Of a DNA stretch of 64,000 nt, positions 36,172-44,148 are shown in pieces. The notes under the pieces were generated by a model, which saw only the letters and a list, made by a program, of their open reading frames with translations, searched no databases and was not told the DNA's origin. Made by a program: the position numbers and the translations under genes. Source of the stretch: Martinezella lusitana (GTDB taxonomy: Bacteria; Pseudomonadota; Alphaproteobacteria; Rhizobiales; Rhizobiaceae); contig NZ_WUEY01000001.1 of the NCBI RefSeq assembly GCF_010668395.1, positions 62,001 to 126,000 of the forward strand. Reading direction: 5' to 3'. Numbering within the stretch: position 1 is the stretch's first letter; each line of letters starts with the position of its first letter.

Positions 36172-36789
36172 ATGGCCAAACTCAGATATTTCGACGCTGG
36201 GAAGCCCGCCGACCCCGAACCGGCGCCGGCGGCACCGACGACGGGGCACAGCGAATTCCTGCGCACGGGCCGCATCAACCGCGACAGGCCGCATTGGCTT
36301 GCGGAAGAGCGCGAATACCTCAGTCATCAGCAGGTGGCCGAGCGCACCGCGCTGAAGCTCAGGGATGCCGGCGAAAAGACCCATGACCGGCTCAACAGCT
36401 TCCACAAATCCATCCGCTTTCCGAAGCTCATCTTTCATCACACGCTGAAGGACACGCCGCATCTCGGCTATTGTCACGTCACCGCCGCGCGGACGCAGTT
36501 CGCGCAATATGAGGACGTGAACTGGGCCTTCTATATCGCCAACTTCTTTGCCCGCATCGGCCAGGAAGAAAACTTCTTCGAAGACATCAGCCTGAAATAT
36601 TCGCGGATGTATTTCGCCGTCGCCGTCCATCCGGACAAGGAAGCGGACGACAAGAGGCTGACGATCAATCGCGAGATTCGCGGCAACGGCGTGCTATTCC
36701 ATACGCACGATCCGCAGATCGCCATCCGCAACGTTCTCCTGCTCGGTGCCCGCAACGAACAGCTTCGCGACATCATTCGCCAGCTTTGA
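36172..36789 (+). CDS. Conserved rhizobial protein of unknown function (DUF6656-like)
   Basis: A 205-residue cytoplasmic protein with no signal peptide. The N-terminal 30 residues are Pro/Ala-rich and probably disordered. The remainder contains FHKSIRFPKLIFHHTLKDTPHLGYC, then VNWAFYIANFFARIGQEENFFEDI and a C-terminal ARNEQLRDIIRQL. These blocks are highly conserved among Rhizobiaceae (from memory, DUF6656). No catalytic motif is recognised. The start ATG fits the conserved MAKLRYFDAGKP. Sua5 follows on the same strand after 58 bases. Confidence 0.6.
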   Translation: MAKLRYFDAGKPADPEPAPAAPTTGHSEFLRTGRINRDRPHWLAEEREYLSHQQVAERTALKLRDAGEKTHDRLNSFHKSIRFPKLIFHHTLKDTPHLGYCHVTAARTQFAQYEDVNWAFYIANFFARIGQEENFFEDISLKYSRMYFAVAVHPDKEADDKRLTINREIRGNGVLFHTHDPQIAIRNVLLLGARNEQLRDIIRQL

Positions 36790-36847
36790 CGATTGATCCG
36801 AAAACTCGAAGGGCATAAGAACGGCCTGAACTGCAAGCAGGCAGGCC

Positions 36848-37822
36848 ATGGCACGACACATAGACATTCTCGAACATCCGCAAACGGCGATTGACGTCGC
36901 AACGGCAACGCTTGCCGAAGGTTTACCGATCGGACTGCCGACGGAGACGGTCTACGGGCTTGCCGCCGATGCCACCAACCCGGCCGCCATTACGCGGATC
37001 TACGAGACGAAGGGACGGCCGCGCTTCAACCCGCTGATCTGCCACATGAGCGATCTCGCCATGGCGGAACGTTATGCCGTCTTCGATCCCATTTCCCGCA
37101 AGCTGGCGGAAGCCTTCTGGCCCGGCCCGTTGACGCTGGTGCTGCCGCTCAAGGCCGACAGCGGCATCCATCCGCTGGCGACCGCCGGTCTCGACACGGT
37201 CGGCATCCGCGTGCCTCAAGGTTTCGCCGGCGAGCTGATCCGTGCCTTCGACCGCCCGCTTGCCGCGCCGAGCGCCAATACGTCGGGCAAGATCAGCGCC
37301 ACCAGCGCCGATCATGTCGATGACGATCTCGGGGAGCGAATCACGCTGATCCTCGATGCCGGAGCTTCGGTCGTCGGCGTGGAATCGACCATCGTCAAGG
37401 TCGAGGATGGCGAGATGCGTCTGCTGCGGCCCGGTGGGCTCGCGGCCCGCGAAATCGAGCGGGTAGCCGGCAAGGCGCTGAAGCGCAAGAAGAAAGCTTC
37501 GGCTGCGATCGAGGCGCCCGGAATGCTCGCCTCTCACTATGCGCCGGGGGCCGCCGTGCGGCTCGACGCAAGGGATGTGTCCGCAAACGAGGCGCTGATC
37601 CGCTTCGGGACGCCCGAGATTGCCGGCATGGAGAACGCCGTTGCCGTGCTGGATCTGAGCGCCACCGGCGATCTTTCCGAGGCCGCCGCAAACCTTTTCG
37701 ACTTCATGAAGCGCGCCGATGCGACCGGCGCGGCGACCATCGCCTTTTCGCATATTCCCGACGAGGGCCTCGGCGAGGCCATCAACGACCGGCTGCGTCG
37801 CGCGGCTGCACCACGAGAATGA
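36848..37822 (+). CDS. tsaC: L-threonylcarbamoyladenylate synthase (Sua5)
   Basis: Sua5 makes threonylcarbamoyl-AMP from threonine, bicarbonate and ATP, the first step of tRNA t6A modification at position 37. The 324-residue protein has the YrdC domain (residues 1-200) with GLPTETVYGLAADAT, KGRPRFNPLICH and APSANTSGKISATSA. A C-terminal Sua5 domain (about 220-324, LASHYAP onward) is also present. It is the long Sua5 rather than the short TsaC type, so the symbol applies by function. It lies 31 bases from the downstream FAD dehydrogenase. Confidence 0.93.
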   Translation: MARHIDILEHPQTAIDVATATLAEGLPIGLPTETVYGLAADATNPAAITRIYETKGRPRFNPLICHMSDLAMAERYAVFDPISRKLAEAFWPGPLTLVLPLKADSGIHPLATAGLDTVGIRVPQGFAGELIRAFDRPLAAPSANTSGKISATSADHVDDDLGERITLILDAGASVVGVESTIVKVEDGEMRLLRPGGLAAREIERVAGKALKRKKKASAAIEAPGMLASHYAPGAAVRLDARDVSANEALIRFGTPEIAGMENAVAVLDLSATGDLSEAAANLFDFMKRADATGAATIAFSHIPDEGLGEAINDRLRRAAAPRE

Positions 37823-37853
37823 ACTAGCCCGCCCTACCGGCAAAGGACACGCC

Positions 37854-39284
37854 ATGAGCAGCTCCGCCCCCTCTTCCGACCTCCTCGCTCGCTTCGCCGC
37901 CATCGTCGGCGAAAAACATGCCGTGCGGGACCCGGCGGCGATCGCACCGCATCTCGTCGAAAACCGTGGGCTCTATCACGGCGCTTCGCCCATGCTGCTG
38001 AAGCCCGGCTCGGTGGAGGAGGTTTCGGCGATCCTGAAACTCGCCAGCGAGACCGGCGCGGCCATCGTTCCGCAGACCGGAAATACCGGCCTCGTCGGCG
38101 GCCAGACGCCGCGCGAGGGCGGCTCCGACATCATCCTGTCGCTGGAGCGCATGAACCGCGTCCGGGATATCGATCCGGTCGGCAATACGATTGTTGTCGA
38201 CGGCGGCTGCATTCTGGCGGACGTTCACAAGGCGGCAGCCGAGCATGGCCGCATGTTTCCGCTTTCGCTCGGCTCCGAAGGGTCCTGCCGCATTGCCGGC
38301 AACCTTTCCACCAATGCCGGCGGCACGGCCGTTCTTGCCTATGGCAACATGCGCCAGCTCTGCCTCGGTCTCGAAGTCGTGCTGCCAACGGGCGAGATCT
38401 GGAACGGCTTGCGCCGCCTGAAGAAGGACAATACCGGCTACGATCTGCGCGACCTCTTCATCGGCGCGGAAGGCACGCTCGGCGTCATCACCGGCGCGGT
38501 GCTAAAACTCTTTCCGCAGCCGCTCGGCCATCAGGTCGCCTTTGCCGGCCTGCAGTCGGTCGAGGACGCGCTGACCCTGTTCAAGAACGCCTCCAGCCTG
38601 TGCGGCACGGCGCTGACCGGCTTCGAGCTGATGCCGCGCATCGGCGTCGAATTCACCGTTCGCCATATTCCTGGCGTGCGCGACCCGCTGGAGACGGCGC
38701 ATCCCTGGTATGTGCTGATCGATATCTCCACGTCCGATTCGGCTGAAACAGCCGAGCGGATGATGACGGCGCTGCTCGAACAGGGCTACGAAGCCGGCCT
38801 GGTTCAGGATGCGACCATCGCCAGCTCGGAAGCTCAGCAGACGGCCATCTGGCACATGCGCGAGAGCATGTCCGACGCGCAGAAGCCGGAAGGCGGCTCG
38901 ATCAAGCATGACGTTTCCGTGCCGGTCGCACAGATCCCGCAATTCATGGCGGAAGCCGAAAAGGCCGTTGTCGCCGCCATGCCGGGCGCACGCATCTGCG
39001 CCTTCGGCCACATGGGCGACGGCAATATCCACTACAACATCTCGCAGCCCGTCGGCGCCGACAAGGCGGAGTTCATCGGCCGCTGGCGCGAGATGAACAA
39101 GATCGTGCACGGGCTGGTGCTGCGGTATGGCGGCTCGATTTCCGCCGAGCACGGCATCGGCCAGTTGAAGCGAGACGAGCTGGCTTCGATCCGCTCGGAT
39201 ATCGAAATGGACCTGATGCGCCGCATCAAGACGGCGTTCGACCCGGCCGGGATCATGAATCCGGGGAAGGTCCTCAAGGCCTGA
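37854..39284 (+). CDS. FAD-linked oxidoreductase (D-2-hydroxyacid dehydrogenase type)
   Basis: A 476-residue VAO/PCMH flavoprotein. The FAD segment is VPQTGNTGLVGGQTP with the later GSCRIAGNLSTNAGGTAVLAYGNMR, and the C-terminal ends SAEHGIGQLKRDEL and PAGIMNPGKVL. The latter place it with the D-lactate, D-2-hydroxyglutarate and glycolate oxidase GlcD-like proteins. Its electron acceptor is likely the ETF or quinone pool. ATG 37854 follows AAAGGACACGCC; the upstream frame is not coding. The exact substrate is unknown, but D-2-hydroxyglutarate is likely. Confidence 0.88.
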   Translation: MSSSAPSSDLLARFAAIVGEKHAVRDPAAIAPHLVENRGLYHGASPMLLKPGSVEEVSAILKLASETGAAIVPQTGNTGLVGGQTPREGGSDIILSLERMNRVRDIDPVGNTIVVDGGCILADVHKAAAEHGRMFPLSLGSEGSCRIAGNLSTNAGGTAVLAYGNMRQLCLGLEVVLPTGEIWNGLRRLKKDNTGYDLRDLFIGAEGTLGVITGAVLKLFPQPLGHQVAFAGLQSVEDALTLFKNASSLCGTALTGFELMPRIGVEFTVRHIPGVRDPLETAHPWYVLIDISTSDSAETAERMMTALLEQGYEAGLVQDATIASSEAQQTAIWHMRESMSDAQKPEGGSIKHDVSVPVAQIPQFMAEAEKAVVAAMPGARICAFGHMGDGNIHYNISQPVGADKAEFIGRWREMNKIVHGLVLRYGGSISAEHGIGQLKRDELASIRSDIEMDLMRRIKTAFDPAGIMNPGKVLKA

Positions 39285-39300
39285 GACCAGATTTACGGTC

Positions 39301-40035
39301 CTACACCGTGACGACGACCCGCTCGGAAGCGAAGCAGCCGATCTGGCAGGAAATGATCGCGCCGTCGGCATCGATGTCTTCGCCGGCATAGGCGAGCACC
39401 GGTGCGAGGCGCGATTGCTGCAGAAGACGCGCTTCGGCTTCCGTGGGCATACGCGCCGTGATGTCGGTGGACCGTCGCCAATAATCCTTTACGCCATAAT
39501 CCTTCAGTGCTGCCGTGAACGACCCCATTGAACCGAACTTCTGCGCCAGGCCGGGAAAGCGCGCAGCCAAGCAACTGCGCATGACCACCGAGACGGGCAG
39601 GCTGTCGGCATAGGCGATCACGCACATTTCCAGCACCGACTCGCCCGGCTGGAGGTTCAGCCTGCCAGCAATATCGGCATCTGCCGGAACCTCCCTTGTC
39701 GAGAAAACCTTTCGCGTCAGATTTGCGTCCGTCGCGGTCAGATCCTTGCTGAATCGCACCTTGTCGCCCAATTGAAAGCGAACGGGCATGTCGGCGCGTA
39801 CATAGGCGCCACTTCCTCGCGCCACGCGCAAGAGCCCCTCCCCCTCCAGCTCGGCAATCGCGCGCCGCATCGTCACCCGCGAGACGCCGAATTGCTCGGA
39901 CAGGGCGCGCTCGCTCGGCAGGCGGCTGCCGGGGGCATGCCTGCCCTTGTCGATGGCGCTTCGCAGCTCCCTGGCAACGGTCGCCCAGCCTCCGGCGGAT
40001 TTTACGCTTTCGCCCTGTCGATTTTTCTCACCCAT
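39301..40035 (-). CDS. GntR/HutC family transcriptional regulator
   Basis: A 244-residue repressor-type regulator. The winged helix-turn-helix is at residues about 12-75 (LPSERALSEQFGVSRVTMRRAIAELEGEGLLRVARGSGAYV). The UTRA ligand-binding domain follows (about 90-240), making this the HutC/PhnF subfamily. The ligand is unknown. ATG 40035 is preferred to a GTG one codon upstream. The perfect palindrome TTGGTATATACCAA begins 22 bases upstream. The divergent MOSC gene starts 72 bases away and is the likely target with the regulator itself. Confidence 0.9.
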   Translation of the reverse strand: MGEKNRQGESVKSAGGWATVARELRSAIDKGRHAPGSRLPSERALSEQFGVSRVTMRRAIAELEGEGLLRVARGSGAYVRADMPVRFQLGDKVRFSKDLTATDANLTRKVFSTREVPADADIAGRLNLQPGESVLEMCVIAYADSLPVSVVMRSCLAARFPGLAQKFGSMGSFTAALKDYGVKDYWRRSTDITARMPTEAEARLLQQSRLAPVLAYAGEDIDADGAIISCQIGCFASERVVVTV

Positions 40036-40056
40036 CACAATTCTGTCGCCTTGAAA

Positions 40057-40070
40057 TTGGTATATACCAA
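40057..40070. promoter_or_regulatory. Operator palindrome for the GntR regulator
   Basis: TTGGTATATACCAA is a perfect 14-bp palindrome between the divergent regulator and MOSC starts. Its core GTATATAC fits the HutC-type consensus GT-N-TA-N-AC. The position makes it the likely self-operator and the switch for the MOSC gene. Confidence 0.72.
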
Positions 40071-40106
40071 TCTACAGAGATCTGGTCGTTTATGGAAGGG
40101 TTCGGC

Positions 40107-40658
40107 ATGGGCGACAAGCGCATATATGTGACGGCGGTCAGCAGCAGCGGCGTGCATGGGTTCAGCAAGGAGAACAAGGATCATATCCAATTGCTGACCG
40201 GCCTTGGCGTGGAAGGCGACGCGCATATGGGGGTGACCGTGCAGCACCGCTCACGCGTCGCGGCCGATCCGACGCAGCCCAACCTGCGCCAGGTGCATAT
40301 CATCCACGAAGAGCTGTTCGAGGAACTGACCGAAAAGGGCTTTGTGGTCGCGCCGGGCGACATGGGCGAGAACATCGCGACCAGGGGGATCGACCTGCTT
40401 TCCCTGCCCCAGGGCACGCGCCTGCATATCGGCGCGGAAGCGATCGTGGAGGTGGCGGGCTTGCGCAATCCCTGCAAGCAGATCGACGATTTTCAGAAGG
40501 GCTTGCTGCATGCGGTGCTCGACCGCGATGCCGAGGGCGGTCTGGTCCGCAAGGCCGGCATCATGGGCATCGTCTCGCAGGGTGGCCGGGTGCAGCGCGA
40601 CGATGCCATCCGCATCGAGCTGCCGCCGCTGCCGCACATCAAGCTCGAGCGGGTTTGA
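40107..40658 (+). CDS. MOSC domain-containing protein
   Basis: MOSC domains bind molybdenum cofactor or carry sulfur via a conserved cysteine, here in LRNPCKQID near residue 125. The 183-residue protein is essentially a single MOSC domain (residues 20-175), with the GVEGDAHMG and GDMGENIATRGIDL motifs. The function is unknown; the nearest concept is a stand-alone YiiM-like protein linked to 6-hydroxylaminopurine or thiol metabolism. ATG 40107 is chosen because GGAAGGG lies 6 bases upstream; an earlier ATG at 40092 is less well supported. Expression is probably controlled by the divergent GntR protein. Confidence 0.85.
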   Translation: MGDKRIYVTAVSSSGVHGFSKENKDHIQLLTGLGVEGDAHMGVTVQHRSRVAADPTQPNLRQVHIIHEELFEELTEKGFVVAPGDMGENIATRGIDLLSLPQGTRLHIGAEAIVEVAGLRNPCKQIDDFQKGLLHAVLDRDAEGGLVRKAGIMGIVSQGGRVQRDDAIRIELPPLPHIKLERV

Positions 40659-40724
40659 TATTGGGATTAATTTGACGCGGCCGCATAGAAACAATTTGGC
40701 TCTGAATACGCCGAGGATTTGATA

Positions 40725-40769
40725 CCCCCCTCTGTCACTTCGTGACATCTCCCCCACAAGGGGGGAGAT
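40725..40769. repeat. Palindromic element, left copy
   Basis: CCCCCCTCTGTC, then CACTTCGTG, then ACATCTCCCCCACAAGGGGGGAGAT. It contains two small hairpins, TGTCAC/GTGACA and TCTCCCCC/GGGGGAGA. An inverted, nearly identical copy lies at 40866-40911. The two copies flank 96 bases with no gene. Confidence 0.75.
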
Positions 40770-40865
40770 TGTTGGGAGTATGCCGTACCGCTTCACCAAG
40801 TCATCGCATTTTGGTTTCTGCGGGCGAGATGTTTGTTTGAGGCACGCACGTTCCGCTGATCAGCG

Positions 40866-40911
40866 ATCTCCCCCCTTGTGGGGGAGATGTCCCGAAAGGG
40901 ACAGAGGGGGG
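40866..40911. repeat. Palindromic element, right inverted copy
   Basis: Reverse complement of the 40725 element, with TGTCCC/GGGACA replacing TGTCAC/GTGACA. The changes keep the stem paired. The gap between the MOSC stop and ftsK stop (40659-40959) holds only these two elements and 96 bases of unassigned DNA. Confidence 0.75.
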
Positions 40912-40959
40912 ATGCGCACTCTCCGCGACGATCGCAGCCAGCGTCATCCCCCGGTCAGA

Positions 40960-43929
40960 TCAATCGAAATCCTCGTTGCCCGAATTGCCGCCATTGCGGT
41001 TGCCGGTGATGATCTCGCGCTTGCCGACGTGGTTGGCTGGGCCGACCAGACCGTCCTTCTCCATGCGCTCGACGAGCGATGCGGCGCGGTTGTAGCCGAT
41101 GCCGAGGCGGCGCTGGATGTAGGAGGTCGAGCACTTCTTGTCGCGCATGACCACCTTGATCGCCTGTTCGTAGAGATCGTCGCCATCTTCCGAAGCGATC
41201 GCGCCCTTGTCGAAGACGGCCGTATCTTCTTCCTCGTCTTCCTCGTCCTCGTCGGCGGTGACCGTGTCGAGGTATTCCGGACGGCCCTGCAGCTTCAGGT
41301 GAGCCACGACCTTTTCGACTTCCTCGTCCGAGACGAAGGGGCCATGGACACGGGAGATACGTCCGCCACCGGCCATGTGCAGCATATCGCCTTGGCCGAG
41401 AAGCTGTTCGGCGCCCTGCTCGCCGAGAATGGTGCGGCTGTCGATCTTCGACGTCACCTGGAAGGAGATGCGCGTCGGGAAGTTCGCCTTGATCGTGCCG
41501 GTGATGACGTCGACGGACGGCCGCTGCGTCGCCATGATCAAATGAATGCCGGCGGCACGCGCCATCTGCGCCAGACGCTGGATCGCGCCTTCGATCTCCT
41601 TGCCGGCGACCATCATAAGGTCCGCCATTTCGTCGACGATGACGACGATATAGGGCATCGGCGTCAGGTCCATCTCCTGGCTCTCTTCGATCGGGGCGCC
41701 TGTGCCCTTGTCGAAGCCGGTCTGAACCATGACGTGGATCGTCTCGTCCTTTTCCTTGGCGGCGGCGACGCGGCTGTTGTAGCCGTCGATATTGCGCACG
41801 CCGAGACGCGACATCTTCTTGTAGCGATCCTCCATCTCGCGCACCGCCCACTTCAGCGCCATGACGGCCTTCTTGGGATCGGTGACGACCGGGGTCAGGA
41901 GGTGCGGGATGCCGTCATAGACCGACAGTTCCAGCATCTTCGGGTCGACCATGATCAGACGGCACTGCTCGGGCGACATGCGATAGAGCAGCGACAGGAT
42001 CATGGTATTGATGGCGACGGACTTGCCCGAGCCGGTCGTGCCGGCAACGAGCAGATGCGGCATCTTCGCGAGCTCGGCGATGACGGGCTCGCCGCCGATG
42101 GTCTTGCCGAGGCCGAGGGCAAGCTTGTAGCCGCTCTTCTCGAAATCGGGCGAATCGATCATCTCGCGGAAGTAGACGGTCTCGCGGTTGACGTTCGGCA
42201 GCTCGATGCCGATGACGTTGCGGCCGGGCACGACGGCGACGCGGGCCGACAGGGCCGACATCGAACGGGCGATATCGTCGGCGAGGTTGATGACGCGCGA
42301 GGATTTGACGCCTGGAGCCGGCTCGAATTCATAAAGCGTGACGACCGGGCCGGGACGGACATGGATGATCTCGCCCTTGACGCCGAAGTCCTCCAGCACG
42401 CTTTCCAGCAGGCCGGCATTCTGCTCCAGCGTTTCCTGCGTCATGATGACGCCGGAACGGGCAACAGGCTCCTGCAGCAACTCGCGCGGCGGAAACTCGT
42501 ATTCCCCCTCAGCACTGACGGCGATCGGGCGCCACTCGGGCGGCGTCAGGGAGGCGGGCCGGCGCGGCGAGATCCGCGATGGCGGCGCATCGATCAACCG
42601 CTGGGCTGCGGCCTCGACTGCAGGAAGGATCGGCGCAGCCTTGGCGACCGGTTCGGCGGGAACCGGGACGGCAACCTTCGCCGGCATCGGGGCGACAACC
42701 ATGACCGGAGCGGGGCGAGCCTCGGCAGCCGGCGCTGCTTCGGCGCCATAAACCGCGGTTACGAAAGCAGGCGGCACGAATGTCTCGACCGGCTGCGGCT
42801 CGGCTGCGGGTGCTTCGACAATCGCCGGCACGGCCTCGACGGCGGGAGCGAGAACGGCGGCCTCAAGTGCGGCAAGCTCGTCCATGGCTGGCGTGCTCAG
42901 ATCTGCCGCAGCCACGCCGGAAGCGGTTTCGACGGGTGCTGCGACCTCGACTGCCGGGGATGGCACGACAGCGGGCTGCGGCTCGGCGGCGGCAGCCGGG
43001 CGGCGGCACTCGACGACGCGGAATTTCGCAATGATCGATTCGGCATCGATTTCCGGCTTGGGCGGCATCGCCGGCTGCTTCGGCTCACCCTTCAAGGCAG
43101 AAAGGAACTCGCCGTCGAACGGCATCGCATCCCAGAAGGCGAAATCGGAAAGATGGGCAAGACGCGACTCGACCACAGGCGCGGCTACGGACTCGGGAAC
43201 ACTTGACTGAACAGGGGAAGCATCCAGCGCGATCGCGGGAGCTTTCGAGAATGCGGTAGCGATAACGGTCATCTCCAATGCGTCCGGCTCGGTTGCCGGA
43301 GATCTCTGAATTACTGTCGGTATGTAGCTTTCAACCACCAGCGGCATGTCCTCCAGCGGCGGCAGATGGAACTCGTCCTGACGCAGGGGCTGGACGGCAA
43401 CGGGCACAGGCAACGCAACGGGCGCCTCGACGACCGGCGGCTCCATCACCCGCATGGAGGCATGCGAGCCGAGCTGCGGCTGAACGTCGGCTTTCGGCTC
43501 GGCGGGCGGACGACGGCTGATGATTTCGTTTTCGCGCGTGCGGGTGAACCGCACGTTCGGCCCCATCAGGAAGGCATTCTGCCAGCCGGGCGATGCGAGA
43601 TCTTCCGCAGAGATCCCCTGCGGCAGGACGGGCATTTCCTGCTCGTTCGCAATTGCGGCAGCGGCCTGCAGCGCCTCCACGACCGGCGGCGGAGCAGCGG
43701 CGGTGCGCTGTCTCACCTGTTCGGCAAGCCGCTTTTCCTCGGCGCGGCGCTGCTCTTCAGCCTTGCGCTTGGCTTCACGGGCGTTGCGAATCTTCTCCTC
43801 CAGGAACGCGCGGCGAGCAGCGATCTGCTCGGCCCGGCGGGCCTCTTCGGCTGCCTGCTCGGGGTCGAGATCGCCCTCCGGCTGGACGCCTTGCGAGGCA
43901 TTGGAAAGTGTCGTTCGGGAAAGACGCAT
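40960..43929 (-). CDS. ftsK: DNA translocase FtsK/SpoIIIE family, without N-terminal membrane helices
   Basis: A 989-residue ATP-dependent DNA motor. The RecA-like motor domain has Walker A GTTGSGKS (near residue 630) and Walker [14 protein letters not shown]. Its beta domain and a C-terminal gamma winged helix (about 915-985, [33 protein letters not shown]) read KOPS-type sites. Unlike standard FtsK, the N-terminus has no membrane helix. It begins with a charged coiled coil (residues 15-75) and a long Pro/Ala/Val-rich linker to about residue 470. It resembles SftA or rhizobial FtsK paralogues. A second, anchored FtsK may exist elsewhere. The ATG has a moderate site, CAGGTCTC. Confidence 0.92.
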   Translation of the reverse strand: MRLSRTTLSNASQGVQPEGDLDPEQAAEEARRAEQIAARRAFLEEKIRNAREAKRKAEEQRRAEEKRLAEQVRQRTAAAPPPVVEALQAAAAIANEQEMPVLPQGISAEDLASPGWQNAFLMGPNVRFTRTRENEIISRRPPAEPKADVQPQLGSHASMRVMEPPVVEAPVALPVPVAVQPLRQDEFHLPPLEDMPLVVESYIPTVIQRSPATEPDALEMTVIATAFSKAPAIALDASPVQSSVPESVAAPVVESRLAHLSDFAFWDAMPFDGEFLSALKGEPKQPAMPPKPEIDAESIIAKFRVVECRRPAAAAEPQPAVVPSPAVEVAAPVETASGVAAADLSTPAMDELAALEAAVLAPAVEAVPAIVEAPAAEPQPVETFVPPAFVTAVYGAEAAPAAEARPAPVMVVAPMPAKVAVPVPAEPVAKAAPILPAVEAAAQRLIDAPPSRISPRRPASLTPPEWRPIAVSAEGEYEFPPRELLQEPVARSGVIMTQETLEQNAGLLESVLEDFGVKGEIIHVRPGPVVTLYEFEPAPGVKSSRVINLADDIARSMSALSARVAVVPGRNVIGIELPNVNRETVYFREMIDSPDFEKSGYKLALGLGKTIGGEPVIAELAKMPHLLVAGTTGSGKSVAINTMILSLLYRMSPEQCRLIMVDPKMLELSVYDGIPHLLTPVVTDPKKAVMALKWAVREMEDRYKKMSRLGVRNIDGYNSRVAAAKEKDETIHVMVQTGFDKGTGAPIEESQEMDLTPMPYIVVIVDEMADLMMVAGKEIEGAIQRLAQMARAAGIHLIMATQRPSVDVITGTIKANFPTRISFQVTSKIDSRTILGEQGAEQLLGQGDMLHMAGGGRISRVHGPFVSDEEVEKVVAHLKLQGRPEYLDTVTADEDEEDEEEDTAVFDKGAIASEDGDDLYEQAIKVVMRDKKCSTSYIQRRLGIGYNRAASLVERMEKDGLVGPANHVGKREIITGNRNGGNSGNEDFD

Positions 43930-44148
43930 GAGACCTGCAACCCAGTCATTGATATTGCCGATGGCTTCTCAAATCGAATAGGGCAAGGATGGTTAATAAG
44001 TTCCTTCCTGCCGTTATGGAAAGCAGCCATTCCGCGCCCGTCCGATGCATCAGAATTTTCCCGAAAACCCCGAAAAACCAGTCACATACGGGCGTCCCGC
44101 CGCGCAGAAGCTCGACAGGGACACGAGGCAAATTTTTTAGGACGCTCG

